DNA of 64,000 nucleotides, from NCBI GenBank assembly GCA_013393415.1, contig JABXHI010000026.1, positions 62,001-126,000 of the forward strand, written 5' to 3'. This DNA comes from Micrococcaceae bacterium. GTDB lineage: Bacteria > Actinomycetota > Actinomycetes > Actinomycetales > Micrococcaceae. Both the position numbers and the translations under genes were made by a program. The notes beneath the pieces were generated by a model that saw nothing but the letters and a program-made list of their open reading frames with translations, was not told where the DNA came from and searched no databases. Shown piece by piece: positions 63,628 to 64,000 of this stretch (the stretch's first letter is position 1; every line of letters begins with the position of its first letter).

Positions 63628-63984
63628 GTGGCTGGATTCTTTTCACGCGAACGGCACGGTCGGCGAACATATGCTGCGAACCGGTTTGATCACGCGTTGG
63701 GTATCGCGCATCGCTGGTTTCTTGACCAGGTCGGTGCGGTCGCGTCCATTCAATATGTGACGGCACCTGCGGATATGGATTGGTGGCAGCAGGATACGAC
63801 TCCTCCGTTGATCACCGGCGGTCTCACCGAATCCGGCGCCGTCACGTTGACCTTGCATCGCAAATTTATTGAGCTCAGAGTCATTGACGAATCGCTGTTG
63901 CCCGAGATGCTCTATGAGTTATTGATCGGTGAATGGGCGGCGCTGACTGGCCAGTCAATGGCTGAGATTGATCCGAACTTCTAG
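63628..63984 (+). CDS. Zincin-like metallopeptidase family protein lacking HExxH (Rv3259-like)
   Basis: The 118-residue protein is divergent from the DUF3499 gene, as Rv3259 is from Rv3258c. It has RRTYAANRFDHALGIAHRWFLDQVGAV at the start, a central beta region (ITGGLTESGAVTLTLHRKFIELR), and LLPEMLYELLIGEWAALTGQSMAEIDPNF at the end. That last segment sits where PF06262 zincin-like proteins have HExxH, but here the Glu, Leu and Ile positions lack both His. It is probably a non-catalytic member. The start GTG 63628 has no ribosome binding site. The gene is complete within the window. Confidence 0.65.
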   Translation: MAGFFSRERHGRRTYAANRFDHALGIAHRWFLDQVGAVASIQYVTAPADMDWWQQDTTPPLITGGLTESGAVTLTLHRKFIELRVIDESLLPEMLYELLIGEWAALTGQSMAEIDPNF

Positions 63985-64000
63985 TACCGACGCGCTCTTA

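Overview
The window reads as chromosomal DNA of an actinobacterium, most likely family Micrococcaceae (an Enteractinococcus/Yaniella/Nesterenkonia-like lineage is a guess). Grounds: an AccA-type biotin carboxylase/BCCP fusion, an RpfB-type resuscitation factor, an Rv1002-like GT39 mannosyltransferase, DUF3499, a DUF222/HNH protein, GatCAB, frequent GTG and TTG starts, and moderately high GC. Several blocks follow the order known from Mycobacterium and Arthrobacter: maf, accA, lpdA-like, deoD, pmmB; mfd, (pth, rplY, prs, glmU, tRNA-Gln); tatD, rpfB, rsmA, ispE, ABC-F; rsmI/pmt; DUF3499/Rv3259-like.

Layout. 1-13.4 kb: end of a DUF885 gene, maf, an acyl-CoA carboxylase alpha chain, an MHS-family symporter, acetoacetyl-CoA synthetase, a flavoprotein quinone reductase, and the nucleoside-salvage run PNP, phosphohexomutase, deoC. 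13.4-27.5 kb: mfd, pth-rplY-prs-glmU, tRNA-Gln(UUG), gatCAB, a PfpI-like protein, and the alkylation-repair pair ogt-tagI. 27.5-33.5 kb: an NAD operon nrtR-nadA-nadB-nadC-iscS, with overlapping or close-spaced genes behind one promoter that carries a near-perfect palindrome, the likely NrtR operator. 33.5-41.2 kb: an export-rich accessory stretch (paired SMR pumps, MFS, EamA with a TetR stub, nei, MMPL/MarR). 41.3-47.3 kb: ABC-F, an IspE homologue, rsmA, rpfB, tatD. 47.3-58.6 kb: gabD, coproporphyrin ferrochelatase, rsmI, pmt, fadD and several membrane proteins. 58.6-64 kb: a large DUF222/HNH protein, sahH, DUF3499 and a zincin-like protein.

No CRISPR array, insertion sequence, rRNA or prophage was seen. 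The most unusual observations are: (1) the protein in the ispE position has lost the residues that define GHMP kinase catalysis; (2) the TagI homologue has no cysteine at all and lacks the zinc-snap ligands; (3) many genes carry a TANNNT-like hexamer 6-8 nt before a start codon with no good ribosome binding site, which suggests widespread leaderless transcription, including a divergent pair packed into 40 bp; (4) well-formed palindromes overlap the promoters of aacS, nrtR-nad, fadD, gabD and marR/mmpL; (5) a 25-codon stub resembling the N-terminus of a TetR regulator is coupled to an EamA exporter and lies near intact nested palindromes. I do not see a clearly novel multi-gene system; the IspE homologue is the best lead.
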